Assembly (NCBI RefSeq): GCF_008711465.1
Contig: NZ_VXKQ01000014.1
Location: 1 to 34,497 of the forward strand
Length of the DNA stretch: 34,497 nucleotides
Direction: 5' to 3'
Origin: Francisella sp. SYW-9
Lineage (GTDB): Bacteria > Pseudomonadota > Gammaproteobacteria > Francisellales > Francisellaceae
In this document: positions 24,750 to 33,634 of the stretch, in pieces
Layout of the letters: every line of letters begins with the position of its first letter
How positions within the stretch are numbered: the first letter of the stretch is position 1
The notes under the pieces: model-generated
The model's database searches: none
What the model was told of the DNA's origin: nothing
What the model saw: only the letters and a program-made list of their open reading frames with translations
Made by a program: the position numbers and the translations under genes

Positions 24750-26365
24750 TCATAGAGCTCCTTTACTAAGTTTTTAGACTTTTTGGTTTTAGTTCTTTTG
24801 ATTTGTCTAATTAACTCTAGCAACTCTTGATACTGATTAAAATCTTTTCTAGCATATATAGCACCATTTAGATCTTTCAAAATCTGCTGTAGTTCTGGAA
24901 AGACTCTTGCGACTTCTAACAATGAGAATATATGCTTATCTGATCGAGTATTAGCCCAGCTGATAATAGCTTTCTGCAGTTCGACATTATCTTTATTAGA
25001 ACAAGCTTTTTTTATCTCTTTTAGGCCAACTACTTTCTCAACTAACTCTAACTCTGAATCATCAACTACTTTAGCCGTTCTCTTTGTATACTTAGTTTTT
25101 ATCAATAAAATCAACGTCAATACCCACAACACTATAGCTGCTATAGCTACATCTCTCCAAAAAGGATCTTGAACTGTTTTTTCTATAATCTTTGGTGGTG
25201 AGTCATCATTCCCCACAAGATTACTCGGCATATTGCCCTTTTGAACATCGAAGTTCTTAGCCGCTAAGCTAACAATTTTAGACTTATGTGTATCAACATC
25301 GTACCATTTAAGCTTAACACTAGGTACAGCAACTTTGCCTTTTTTAACAGGCATATACCCAATCTTATAAGTTGCAACACCTGTTAAATGTCCACCTTTC
25401 TCGATATCTTGAAGCTCTGGTTTTTCTGGATATACATTAAAAGCATCTGATGATTTAAACTCTAAATTAGGAATATCACTACTTAACACACCTTCTGCTG
25501 TAACTTTAACAGTTCTAGTTAAAAGCTGGCCTTCTTTAACACCCTTATCTTGTGACCAGTTATCACTAATTTTCACATCCGCTGCAGGAAACCAGTCATT
25601 AATACTTATATCATCCGGGACAGGCTCTACATTTAAAGTTTTTGCTTTAGTTGAGAAGAATTTAGTTCTAGATCCAAGTTGACCAAAAGCATTAGGAATA
25701 GTTGCCTGTAAAACAATAGCAGGTATTTTTATCTTTCCAGTAGTATTTGGAATTATTAAAAAACTTTCCTCAACAACATCATATAGTTTACCATTGATAC
25801 TTTTTTGATAAGTTTTACGATGATTTGTTGTTTTAATATCAGATTTTTTAATATCAAATGGTTTAGGCTGCAAGCTTAATATAGGTCTTGAGGTATATAT
25901 TCTTAAAGTGTATAAAACTGGCACATTCACATAAGTTTTGTTGGTATCCAAAGTACCTATAGCAAAAAGATCTTGATATTTACTCTGTTCCTCATTTGAT
26001 AGCTCTTTATCAACCTCAATTTTTATTGGTTTTGTTGTTTGGTTACCAACTCTTATCGCAGGTATTACAAGATTACCTGTTTTATTAGGCATTAATGTAA
26101 TTATCATTTCAAAATGAGAATTTCTTTTACCATTAATAACTGTAGTTTTGCTACTCGTACTTGTATTATAAACTGTAAAATCTTTCTTCAAAGCATCTAA
26201 ATTAGGTTGAGTATCAAAACTATCTAAATGTAAAACTAGTTCAAACGTTTCACCTTTTTCAATATGATTCCTACTAACAGTAGCCGATACTTTAGCATAG
26301 CTAACACTTACAACCATTATTGATAGTATAAAAATACTTATTACTTTAAATAATTTAGCTTTCAC
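24746..26365 (-). CDS. batD: BatD-like envelope protein
   Basis: A 539-residue protein with an N-terminal signal peptide (1-24, ending VSYA), a long beta-rich periplasmic region (about 25-400), one transmembrane helix (about 404-424, IAAIVLWVLTLILLI) and a cytoplasmic C-terminal tail of about 110 residues. This is the layout of BatD, the oxygen-tolerance protein found with BatA/B/C. SATVSRNHIEKGETFELVL near the mature start is typical. Members are thought to form a periplasmic complex with the VWA proteins. It overlaps the upstream TPR gene by 11 bases and the downstream pcp gene by 4. Confidence 0.83.
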   Translation of the reverse strand: MKAKLFKVISIFILSIMVVSVSYAKVSATVSRNHIEKGETFELVLHLDSFDTQPNLDALKKDFTVYNTSTSSKTTVINGKRNSHFEMIITLMPNKTGNLVIPAIRVGNQTTKPIKIEVDKELSNEEQSKYQDLFAIGTLDTNKTYVNVPVLYTLRIYTSRPILSLQPKPFDIKKSDIKTTNHRKTYQKSINGKLYDVVEESFLIIPNTTGKIKIPAIVLQATIPNAFGQLGSRTKFFSTKAKTLNVEPVPDDISINDWFPAADVKISDNWSQDKGVKEGQLLTRTVKVTAEGVLSSDIPNLEFKSSDAFNVYPEKPELQDIEKGGHLTGVATYKIGYMPVKKGKVAVPSVKLKWYDVDTHKSKIVSLAAKNFDVQKGNMPSNLVGNDDSPPKIIEKTVQDPFWRDVAIAAIVLWVLTLILLIKTKYTKRTAKVVDDSELELVEKVVGLKEIKKACSNKDNVELQKAIISWANTRSDKHIFSLLEVARVFPELQQILKDLNGAIYARKDFNQYQELLELIRQIKRTKTKKSKNLVKELYE

Positions 26366-27080
26366 TTTTATCTCCTATCATTCTTTGGTAGTCACGTGCA
26401 AATTTATGTCTAAGAAGTCCACCTGGATCATCATCAATCATTGCTAACAGCTTATCTGACTCTTTTTTATCAAGTTCTTTTTGGCGTTGCTGTTGCAGAT
26501 TATTTTGTTTAGCATTTTGCTGATCTTTATTGTTCTTATTATCTTTATTGTTCTTATTATCTTTATTGTTCTTATTATCTTTATTGTTCTTATTATCTTT
26601 ATTGTTCTTATTATCTTTATTGTTCTTGTTATCTTTGTTGTTCTTGTTATCTTTATTGTTCTTGTTATCTTTGTTGTTCTTATTTTGCTGTTTCTTTTTC
26701 TGCTTTTCTAGCTTTTTAGCTATCTCTAAATTACTCTTAGCATCTTCAAAATCAGGTCTTTTTTCAATAGCCTTTTTATAAGTATCTATCGCTTTTTTAT
26801 ATTGTCCTAAGTGAGTTAAAGCATTACCTTGATTGTATAGACCTTTTGCAGAGCTATCTTTTTTAAACTCCTGATATGCATTTTTATAATCACCAGCTTT
26901 ATAATACGAAGCCCCTTTCCAATCGCTATTTTCAAAAGCTACCGCAGCTTTTTTAGCATTACCATTATCATAGTAGCTCATACCTTGCTGATTTTTTGTC
27001 TGCCACAGGTCATCCCAACTACTAGCAAAAGAAATACTAGGTATTAGTATTAAAATAAATATTAACCTCTTTAACGACAT
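26355..27080 (-). CDS. BatC-like TPR protein with asparagine/lysine repeat tail
   Basis: A 241-residue exported protein. It has a signal peptide at 1-19 (ending SFA), then TPR-like helices (about 31-120, including SAKGLYNQGNALTHLGQYKK and AIDTYKKAIEKRPDFEDA). Nine tandem copies of NKNNKD or close variants span 133-186, followed by a short charged C-terminus (DDDPGGLLRHKFARDYQRM). TPRs bind partner proteins, and in Bat operons this gene is usually called batC. The repeat tail is highly hydrophilic and probably disordered. Overlaps of about 10 bases with batB upstream and batD downstream place it in the operon. Confidence 0.83.
   Translation of the reverse strand: MSLKRLIFILILIPSISFASSWDDLWQTKNQQGMSYYDNGNAKKAAVAFENSDWKGASYYKAGDYKNAYQEFKKDSSAKGLYNQGNALTHLGQYKKAIDTYKKAIEKRPDFEDAKSNLEIAKKLEKQKKKQQNKNNKDNKNNKDNKNNKDNKNNKDNKNNKDNKNNKDNKNNKDNKNNKDNKNNKDQQNAKQNNLQQQRQKELDKKESDKLLAMIDDDPGGLLRHKFARDYQRMIGDKSES
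26523..26684 (-). repeat. 18-bp tandem repeat, nine copies, in frame
   Basis: Nine head-to-tail 18-base units (plus-strand form ATCTTTATTGTTCTTATT) run without interruption. Units 1-5 are identical as read on the plus strand, and units 6-9 differ by A/G changes. Every unit is a multiple of three and encodes NKNNKD on the minus strand, so copy-number changes would alter protein length without a frameshift. This is a candidate VNTR marker. Confidence 0.95.
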
Positions 27081-28069
27081 ATTCTCTCCAAAACACCTCT
27101 TCTAAAGATAAAAACACTCAAAATACTCAACACCCATATAATATAAACACTATCGTCTTGCCAAAAAACATTTGTCGAGTCTTGTTTTGACTCTTTTGCT
27201 CCAACAGTTATCTTCTGTGATAACAAGCTCTTAATATCTGCATTACTATTTGTTAATGTTACTAACTTACCATCTCCAGCATTTGCCAATGATCTTAGCT
27301 TAGAAAGATCAACCCCAAAGTATTGAATATTACCTTTAGCATCTTTTAAATAGCCTCCATTAGCATCTTTAGCAATTCCACCTTGAGGAGTACCTACAGC
27401 ATATACATCTAGGCTTATTCCCTTTGCAGCTAAATCTTTAGCTTCTTTTATAGCTTTAGCAGATGGAGTGGAGTCGGTTACTAATATAATTTGTCCACTT
27501 GATGCTCCAGCTTGCTCGATAAGGTCTGCTGATTTCTTAAGCGCTCTTGTAATGCTATGCCCTTGTACAGGAACAATATTTGAATTTAATACCGGTACTA
27601 AGTTTGCAACAGTTTTTGCATCTGAAGTTAGAGGAGTTACAACAAAAGGCTCGCTAGAAAACACTAGCATCCCAACTTGGCCTTCTTTTACCCTCTTTAA
27701 AATATCAAGTATTTTATACTTAGCTCTCTCAAGCCTACTCGGTGATACATCTGCCGTATCCATTGACTTAGAAACATCTAATGCAATAACTCTAGAGAAG
27801 TTTTTCTGAAAAACAGGTATATCTTTATGTTTATATGTAGGACCTGCTAGTGCAAATACTGCAACACTCCATAAAACCAAAAATACCACAGGTATTAGTG
27901 TTTTATTTGTTTTTGAGTCTTGGCCTATCGTTACATGCTCAAGTAGATGGCTATCACAATGCTTACTCCAACTATTTGATTTTGCGGAATATTTAAAAAG
28001 TAATATAACTAAAATAACAACAGGTACCAAAGCTAAAAGCCACCAAGGCCTTAATAAATGAAAATCCAT
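27071..28069 (-). CDS. batB: BatB-like VWA-domain membrane protein
   Basis: A 332-residue protein with two N-terminal membrane helices (about 9-26 and 58-76), a von Willebrand A domain (about 90-290) and a C-terminal helix (about 305-322). The MIDAS metal site begins DVSKSMD at 98-104 (DxSxS), with downstream VTPLTSD and ILVTDSTPS supplying the other ligands. In this operon type, two VWA proteins with opposite ends in the membrane bind ligands in a Mg2+-dependent way. It follows batA after 2 bases and overlaps the TPR gene by 10. Confidence 0.87.
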   Translation of the reverse strand: MDFHLLRPWWLLALVPVVILVILLFKYSAKSNSWSKHCDSHLLEHVTIGQDSKTNKTLIPVVFLVLWSVAVFALAGPTYKHKDIPVFQKNFSRVIALDVSKSMDTADVSPSRLERAKYKILDILKRVKEGQVGMLVFSSEPFVVTPLTSDAKTVANLVPVLNSNIVPVQGHSITRALKKSADLIEQAGASSGQIILVTDSTPSAKAIKEAKDLAAKGISLDVYAVGTPQGGIAKDANGGYLKDAKGNIQYFGVDLSKLRSLANAGDGKLVTLTNSNADIKSLLSQKITVGAKESKQDSTNVFWQDDSVYIIWVLSILSVFIFRRGVLERICR

Positions 28070-28071
28070 TT

Positions 28072-29073
28072 TTAATGCCCTCCTCTACGTTTTAGCCAAA
28101 TCCCTGCAACTATAAAACTTAAAATCAATGCTAAACCTAAACTCCAAGGATAAAGATATGTAACTGGTCTAACTATTGTTTTATCTGATTCGATTGGTTC
28201 AAGCTTATCTATGTCTTTATATATATTTTTTAAATCACTACTATTTTGAGCTCTAAAGTATTGTCCTCCAGTCATTTTAGCTATTTTTTGTAGCGTATCT
28301 GTGGCTAAATCCTCCGAGGTATTTATTAACTTTTTACCAAAAGCTGTTTGTACAAGCATCTGTCCGCCACCTAGAGCTATCGTATAGATTTTTATACCAT
28401 ATTGCTTAGCAATTTCAGCTGCTTGTAATGGCTGTAGCAAACCTGCTGTATTATCGCCATCTGTAAGCAATATAATAGCTTTTGAATCATTTGGATACGA
28501 TTCTAATTTTTTAATAGATAAGCCAAGAGCATCACCTATAGCAGTATTTGGACCAGCTAATGCAATACTAGAATCATCAAGCATTTTCTTAACAGTAGGA
28601 ATATCAAATGTTAATGGTGTTTGTAGATATGCTCGCGTCCCAAAAAGCACAAGACCAACACGATCACCTTTGCGAGTATCCAAAAAATGATTTGCCACAC
28701 GTATAACTAGATCAAATCTTGACTCCATTTTCCCATTAGGCTTTTTCATATCTTCTATAGCCATACTCCCAGATAAGTCTATAGCCATCATCAGTGCTCT
28801 ACCACTTTGAGGCATACTTATTGGTTTCCCTAACCACTGAATCCCTGATCCTGAAACAATTAGAAGTATCCAAATAGCTGCTAAAATATATTTAAAATAA
28901 TTAGCTTTTGAAAAATCATGCGCACTATGAGTACCTAGTTGAGACTGTAACTGATCAAAAAATGGTGTTTTTAATGCTGATTGCTGATTATTCTTGGCTC
29001 TAGGAACAATCCAGTAAACAACTAACGGCAAAATTACTAAGACAAAAAACCAAGGATATTCAATATTTATCAT
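28072..29073 (-). CDS. batA: BatA-like VWA-domain membrane protein
   Basis: A 333-residue paralog of the downstream BatB, with the same helix-VWA-helix layout. The MIDAS begins DLSGSM at 99-104, and TPLTFD and ILLTDGDNTAG complete the site. I choose the ATG at 29073 (MINIEYPWFF), which has AGGAG 7 bases upstream and overlaps the DUF4381 stop as ATGA. An earlier in-frame ATG at 29091 (MVEECY) would add six residues but overlaps the previous gene by 22 bases. Confidence 0.87.
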   Translation of the reverse strand: MINIEYPWFFVLVILPLVVYWIVPRAKNNQQSALKTPFFDQLQSQLGTHSAHDFSKANYFKYILAAIWILLIVSGSGIQWLGKPISMPQSGRALMMAIDLSGSMAIEDMKKPNGKMESRFDLVIRVANHFLDTRKGDRVGLVLFGTRAYLQTPLTFDIPTVKKMLDDSSIALAGPNTAIGDALGLSIKKLESYPNDSKAIILLTDGDNTAGLLQPLQAAEIAKQYGIKIYTIALGGGQMLVQTAFGKKLINTSEDLATDTLQKIAKMTGGQYFRAQNSSDLKNIYKDIDKLEPIESDKTIVRPVTYLYPWSLGLALILSFIVAGIWLKRRGGH

Positions 29074-29546
29074 ATAACACTCCTCAACCATTTCTCAGCC
29101 ACTGCCATTATCTCACCAAAGGTTGATTTATCTAACTCAATTGGCTTATAGGTATTTTGTAACATTCTTGCTTTAGTAGTTTCAAAGCTCTCATCATCTA
29201 TTTTTGAATCAAGAAATTCAAGCCATTTTTTACCATATAAGGTTTTTATATTTTCAGTTGGGAATTTCTGCATTGCTACTCTTTTTAGATATACAGAGAT
29301 GCTTTCTAACACATGAGTTGGGTTATTCTTATAGACACTCTCTACTTCATGCCTAAATTCATTAATTATAGAATCCTTATATTGCTTTTTCTTCTTCTTA
29401 AAACGTAATATAACGAGACCTAAGATAATCACTAGAACAATAATTCCTAAAACTATCCACCAACCATATGCTAGTGGCCACCACTGAGAAATTCTATCAG
29501 GTAAATAAATATCTTTTAATTGTGCTAAAAGATTATTATTTTGCAT
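29070..29546 (-). CDS. DUF4381 membrane protein of the Bat operon
   Basis: A 158-residue protein with one transmembrane helix (about 29-47, WWIVLGIIVLVIILGLVIL) followed by a basic stop-transfer stretch (RFKKKKKQ) and a cytoplasmic helical domain. Its position between DUF58 and BatA genes and the motif YGKKWLEFLDSKID fit DUF4381, a family found in MoxR/Bat operons with no known biochemical activity. It overlaps the DUF58 gene by 11 bases and batA by 4. It may anchor the complex at the membrane. Confidence 0.75.
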   Translation of the reverse strand: MQNNNLLAQLKDIYLPDRISQWWPLAYGWWIVLGIIVLVIILGLVILRFKKKKKQYKDSIINEFRHEVESVYKNNPTHVLESISVYLKRVAMQKFPTENIKTLYGKKWLEFLDSKIDDESFETTKARMLQNTYKPIELDKSTFGEIMAVAEKWLRSVI

Positions 29547-30447
29547 AATTCGCTACCCCATAATTTATTGTTCTGATCAAATTATCATTCGTAGCAACTT
29601 CTATAAAACCAGTTTTATTCTTACGTGAAAATTCTTCTATAGCATCATGTCTAGTTGTATAAATATTTTTATAAATTTTATTTTGTCTTTTACTTGCAGA
29701 ATCTAAAACAACTCTTTGTTTACCATCACTGAAATAGTAGGTATCTAAGCCAGGAAGATCTTTTTCTATAGGATCATAGCTAAATACATTAATAACTGAG
29801 TTTTTATTATTTAACAATTTAAGATATCTATTTGCTTCTTCATCAAAGCTACTAAAATCACTTATTACAACAACGATACTACTGCTACGGATCTTTGCAT
29901 AAAGAAATCTCAAAGCCTCAGCAAGTTTTTTATCAGAAGATAGCTGGTATTTCTTCTCATCATTTGCAACAAAGTTAAACATTTTGACTAAGGCTGACTT
30001 GTCTTGTTTTGCAGGATAAAAGTTATAACCATGATCATCAAAAATAACACCACCAACCTTTTCATGAGCCTCTAATGCTCCAAAACCTATCAGTGCAAGA
30101 ATATTTGTAGCTTTTACACTTTTAAAACATTCTCTAGTGCCAAAATGCATACTCTTAGTTTGATCTAGAACAAAGTATAAACTTCTCTCTCTTTCTTCGT
30201 GATACACTTTTGTATAAGGCTTTCCTAATCGTGCTGTAAGCGCCCAATGCATAAGACGAATATCATCACCTGCTTGATAGTGTCTGACTTCATCAAAGTC
30301 CATACCTCGACCCTTTGCTTTAGAGAGGCTATTACCAGCATTTACACTGTTGACTCTTTGACTTGCAAAAAGTTTTAGAGCTTTAGTTTGGTAACGATAG
30401 CTTAAAAGCTCATTAACATCAGGTTTTATTCCTTTGTAATTTTTCAT
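29536..30447 (-). CDS. DUF58 domain protein
   Basis: A 303-residue soluble protein with the DUF58 signature DFDEVRHYQAGDDIRLMHW (about 51-69), followed by LGKPYTKVYHEERER and YFVLDQTKSM, a degenerate VWA/MIDAS-like strand. DUF58 proteins almost always sit next to MoxR ATPases and are believed to work with them in assembling or metallating VWA partners. It starts 71 bases after moxR ends, the only sizeable gap in the operon. Cytoplasmic. Confidence 0.88.
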   Translation of the reverse strand: MKNYKGIKPDVNELLSYRYQTKALKLFASQRVNSVNAGNSLSKAKGRGMDFDEVRHYQAGDDIRLMHWALTARLGKPYTKVYHEERERSLYFVLDQTKSMHFGTRECFKSVKATNILALIGFGALEAHEKVGGVIFDDHGYNFYPAKQDKSALVKMFNFVANDEKKYQLSSDKKLAEALRFLYAKIRSSSIVVVISDFSSFDEEANRYLKLLNNKNSVINVFSYDPIEKDLPGLDTYYFSDGKQRVVLDSASKRQNKIYKNIYTTRHDAIEEFSRKNKTGFIEVATNDNLIRTINYGVANYAK

Positions 30448-30518
30448 AGTTTCTCTTTACTGATCACTTCTAATACACAGGTGTTACAACTTACCCTAGA
30501 TTCTAAGACTATATATTC

Positions 30519-31475
30519 TTATGGTATTGGTACAACTTTTAATAACTCTGTAATAACATCATCTGTTGTTACTCCATCAACTTCTGCTTCAAAAGTCAAA
30601 AGTATTCTATGGCGTAGCACCTCATAGACAACCTCATGAATATCACTTGGAGAAACATAGTCATGACCTATAAGCCAAGCATGTGCTCTTGCAGCTCTAT
30701 CTAATGCTATAGTTCCTCTTGGGCTAGATCCAAATGCAATCCATTTCTTGATGTTTTGGTTATATTTTGAAGGATCTCTAGTAGCTAATATCAGTTGAAT
30801 AATATACTGCTCAACTGCTTCAGAAACTTTAATATTCAGAACTTCTTGCTGTGCTCTAAAAATAGTCTCTTGATGAATATTAGGATGCTTTAACTTATGC
30901 CCTAATGCTTCACCTCTACTTATAGCTAGAATCTTTGCCTCAGTTGCAGGATCAGGATATTCAATCTTAACAAACATCATAAATCTATCTAGCTGAGCCT
31001 CTGGTAAAGGATAAGTACCCTCTTGCTCAATAGGGTTTTGCGTTGCCATTACCATAAACAAGTCAGATAATGGGTATGTTTGCTTACCAACTGTTATTTG
31101 CTTTTCACCCATTGCCTCAAGCAATGCAGATTGGACTTTTGCTGGAGCTCTGTTTATCTCATCAGCTAAAAGTAAATTATGAAATAAAGGCCCTGACTGG
31201 AACTCAAAAGTTTGTTGCTGAGGCACATAAATTTCTGTACCTGTCAAATCTGCAGGCAAAAGATCCGGAGTAAATTGAACTCTATGATACGAGCAGTCTA
31301 TACTCTCAGATAATGTTTTAATTGCTGTAGTTTTAGCCAGACCTGGAGCACCTTCTACAAGTAGATGGCCACCTGCTAATAATGCTATAAGTAAGCGCTT
31401 ATTTAGGTTTTCTTGACCTACAACACGATTATTCAAAAACTCTAATAACTCTCCAAACTCACTATAAACAGACAT
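30519..31475 (-). CDS. moxR: MoxR family AAA+ ATPase
   Basis: A 318-residue AAA+ ATPase. Walker A is GAPGLAKT at 42-49; Walker B is LLLADEINRA with D105/E106. QNPIEQEGTYPLPEAQLDRF forms the sensor-1/MoxR signature. MoxR ATPases act as chaperones for maturation of metal-binding or multi-protein complexes with VWA proteins. It is the first gene of the minus-strand run DUF58-DUF4381-BatA-BatB-TPR-BatD-Pcp. The promoter should lie in the 148 bases shared with the divergent lipoprotein gene, but I could not pinpoint it. Confidence 0.93.
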   Translation of the reverse strand: MSVYSEFGELLEFLNNRVVGQENLNKRLLIALLAGGHLLVEGAPGLAKTTAIKTLSESIDCSYHRVQFTPDLLPADLTGTEIYVPQQQTFEFQSGPLFHNLLLADEINRAPAKVQSALLEAMGEKQITVGKQTYPLSDLFMVMATQNPIEQEGTYPLPEAQLDRFMMFVKIEYPDPATEAKILAISRGEALGHKLKHPNIHQETIFRAQQEVLNIKVSEAVEQYIIQLILATRDPSKYNQNIKKWIAFGSSPRGTIALDRAARAHAWLIGHDYVSPSDIHEVVYEVLRHRILLTFEAEVDGVTTDDVITELLKVVPIP

Positions 31476-31562
31476 CCATGTCCTCCTAAAATCTTAAATC
31501 ACTTGTTTAGAAGTATAGGGGCTATTACTACTTTTTCAAGGTTTTAAACATTATATAGCTAA

Positions 31563-31591
31563 TTTACAAAAAACAAATACTGTTATAAAAT
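31563..31591 (+). promoter_or_regulatory. Predicted sigma-70 promoter of the lipoprotein gene
   Basis: TTTACA (31563-31568) and TAAAAT (31586-31591), each 5 of 6 to consensus, are separated by 17 bases. An AAGGAG ribosome site at 31609-31614 lies 9 bases before the ATG at 31624. Confidence 0.55.
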
Positions 31592-31623
31592 TCTTATGAA
31601 TAACTATAAAGGAGTATAGCAAA

Positions 31624-32058
31624 ATGAAAAATCTTAAACTTTTAACAGTCGGTATATTAGCTGTTTCTGCTCTTGCAAGCTGTTCAAATAATGCTAGCCT
31701 ATCAAATGATTTAAGTAACACTGGCGACTCTATTGTTAGGTTTGTTAATGGTACTTTTTCAGCTCAAATAGATAATACTAGTGTAAGCAGCGTTTATGAT
31801 GCTACCAAATTAGCTTTAAACAATAGTAAAATCTACAATATTACTAATAGCTCTATACACGATAGATCTGCTGATATCTCCGGAACATTTGCAACAGATA
31901 AAAACTACTTTAATAAATCAGGAACTGATAATTTTGATGTTCGAATAGTTAAAGGCCATGGCAATACTATTAATATTTTTATCAAAATTGGTAAACTTGG
32001 CGATAAACAAGCATCTGTTGATTTACTTGCAAATATAAGAACAAACTTAGGCCTATAA
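31624..32058 (+). CDS. DUF3568-like lipoprotein
   Basis: A 144-residue lipoprotein with an N-terminal lipobox LASC (C20), the remaining signal being a short basic start and a hydrophobic core. The mature part resembles the small Francisella lipoproteins grouped as DUF3568: a DATKLALNNS helix, then alternating strands with DRSADISGTF and NTINIFIKIGK. Function is unknown; the cysteine would be lipidated and anchored to a membrane, probably the outer one. Promoter and ribosome site are good. pdxY begins 3 bases after the stop, so some read-through transcription is likely. Confidence 0.8.
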   Translation: MKNLKLLTVGILAVSALASCSNNASLSNDLSNTGDSIVRFVNGTFSAQIDNTSVSSVYDATKLALNNSKIYNITNSSIHDRSADISGTFATDKNYFNKSGTDNFDVRIVKGHGNTINIFIKIGKLGDKQASVDLLANIRTNLGL

Positions 32059-32061
32059 TTA

Positions 32062-32913
32062 ATGTCTTCTAAAACACCTCGCGTACTTTCTATACAGTCT
32101 CATGTTGCATATGGTTATGCTGGAAACAAAGCTGCAGTATTTCCTATGCAAAAACTCGGTATAGATGTATCTCCTATATACACAGTGCAACTTTCAAACC
32201 ATACTCAGTATGACTTTTTTAAAGGCTCTTTTTTTAATGCTAATGACATCCAAAATATTATAGATGGAATGATAGCTAATAATTTCTTAGCTAAGCAAGA
32301 TGCTATCTTATCTGGATATATTGGTGATCTTGAAGTTGCTAAGGTTATTGCTAATACAGTTTTAGAGCTTAAAGAAGAAAACCCGAATAGTTTATACTGT
32401 TGTGATCCTGTTTTTGGTGATAAATATGATGATCAAGAAAATGGACATATTTTTGCTTCTAAAGATCATCCTAATATTTTTTTAGAATATTTGCTACCAT
32501 TAGCAGATATTATCACACCAAATCTATTTGAGTTAAGCATACTTAGTAATACTAAGATTAATAATTATGATGATATCTCAAAAGCATGTGAAAAATTAAT
32601 CAAGTTAACTAAAAATAATAAATTAATAATTATAGTAACTAGCGTATCTTTTAGTAGCTCAACAACAGGCATAGCTATATATAATAATGGTAGCTTCTCT
32701 CACCTAGAGTCCCCTAAATATAAGGTTCAACCTAAAGTTAGTGGCTCAGGAGATATCACAGCAGCAATGTTTCTTAGCTACTTACTAAAGGGTAAAAGCC
32801 TTGAAGATACTTTATGTGCAGTTACCGAATGCTTAGATGGCATTTTCAGAGTAACTCATGAATTAGATACTGATGAGCTTGCTTTAGTTCAAGCCCAGGA
32901 GTATATCAAGTAA
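32062..32913 (+). CDS. pdxY: Pyridoxal kinase
   Basis: A 283-residue ribokinase-fold enzyme that phosphorylates pyridoxal (and related B6 vitamers) to the 5'-phosphate in the salvage pathway. RVLSIQSHVAYGYAGNKAAV (8-27) is the family N-terminus, CDPVFGD follows in the middle, and the GSGD anion hole with catalytic Asp occurs in KVSGSGDITAAMF. Length suits PdxY/PdxK. The stop overlaps the next start (TAATG), coupling it to a radical-SAM-like protein. PLP made here would also serve the decarboxylase at 1186-2514, though this is only a general link. Confidence 0.9.
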   Translation: MSSKTPRVLSIQSHVAYGYAGNKAAVFPMQKLGIDVSPIYTVQLSNHTQYDFFKGSFFNANDIQNIIDGMIANNFLAKQDAILSGYIGDLEVAKVIANTVLELKEENPNSLYCCDPVFGDKYDDQENGHIFASKDHPNIFLEYLLPLADIITPNLFELSILSNTKINNYDDISKACEKLIKLTKNNKLIIIVTSVSFSSSTTGIAIYNNGSFSHLESPKYKVQPKVSGSGDITAAMFLSYLLKGKSLEDTLCAVTECLDGIFRVTHELDTDELALVQAQEYIK

Positions 32914-33608
32914 TGCAACGCTACAATAAGATCACTGACGTACATAAATACAAACGTGAAATTGTTCTTTTAAAAAGTCGTCCATGCGCTTATGGTAAAT
33001 GTACATTTTGTGATTATATCCTAGATAACTCTAAAAATATTGATGAGATAAACAGTATAAATTTCGAAGTACTAGAAAATGTAACTGGTGAGTTTGGCAT
33101 ACTAGAAATTATAAACTCCGGAAATGTTTTTGAGTTACCCTTACAAACAAAAAACCGTATTAAAGAAATTATAAAAGAAAAAAATATCAAACTACTTTTT
33201 GTCGAAGCTCACTGGATGTACAAAGATCACCTTCATAAAATTAAAGAGACCTTTGAAACTGAAATCTTTATAAAAACTGGGCTTGAAAGTTTTGATTATA
33301 ACTTTAGAGAAGCTCTCTTAAATAAAGGTTTTCACCACGACTCTCCAGAACAACTAAGTAGGCTATTTGACTCTGTTTGTCTGTTAATAGGAGTTCAAGG
33401 TCAAACCAAAGAAATCATCAAAAAAGATATTCAAATAGCAAAAGATTACTTTAAGCATACTACTCTTAATTTATATGTTAGTAATACCACTCATATAAAA
33501 GCTGATGAAAACTTAAAGAAATGGTTTCTAGCAGAATACAAAGATCTTTTTAATGACCCTCAATTTGAAATACTTGTCGATAATACTGACTTTGGTGTCG
33601 GGGATTAA
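32913..33608 (+). CDS. Small radical-SAM-like protein with CX4CX2C motif
   Basis: A 231-residue protein beginning MQRYNKITDVHKYKR. It has a cysteine cluster CAYGKCTFC (about 28-36), read as CX4CX2C rather than the classic radical-SAM CX3CX2C. The downstream KTGLESFDYNFR and LIGVQGQTKEIIKKDI resemble radical-SAM barrel strands that bind SAM. It has no SPASM or TRAM domain and is small for the family. It overlaps pdxY by one base. I do not recognise the subfamily; the substrate is unknown. It is convergent with the NRPS gene, with 26 bases between. Confidence 0.72.
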   Translation: MQRYNKITDVHKYKREIVLLKSRPCAYGKCTFCDYILDNSKNIDEINSINFEVLENVTGEFGILEIINSGNVFELPLQTKNRIKEIIKEKNIKLLFVEAHWMYKDHLHKIKETFETEIFIKTGLESFDYNFREALLNKGFHHDSPEQLSRLFDSVCLLIGVQGQTKEIIKKDIQIAKDYFKHTTLNLYVSNTTHIKADENLKKWFLAEYKDLFNDPQFEILVDNTDFGVGD

Positions 33609-33634
33609 TTTCATATTAAGTATAAATACTAGAC

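Noticed and set aside
24397-24777. 126-codon plus-strand open frame opposite pcp
   Set aside because: It mirrors the well-supported pcp gene and shows no family features.
26523-26684. Possible CRISPR array
   Set aside because: The 18-base units are directly adjacent with no spacers and lie within a coding frame.
26481-26781. Long plus-strand open frames rich in I, L, F and V opposite the BatC-like gene
   Set aside because: They are the reverse reading of the 18-base repeat; the minus-strand gene has a signal peptide, TPRs and operon overlaps, so these are shadows.
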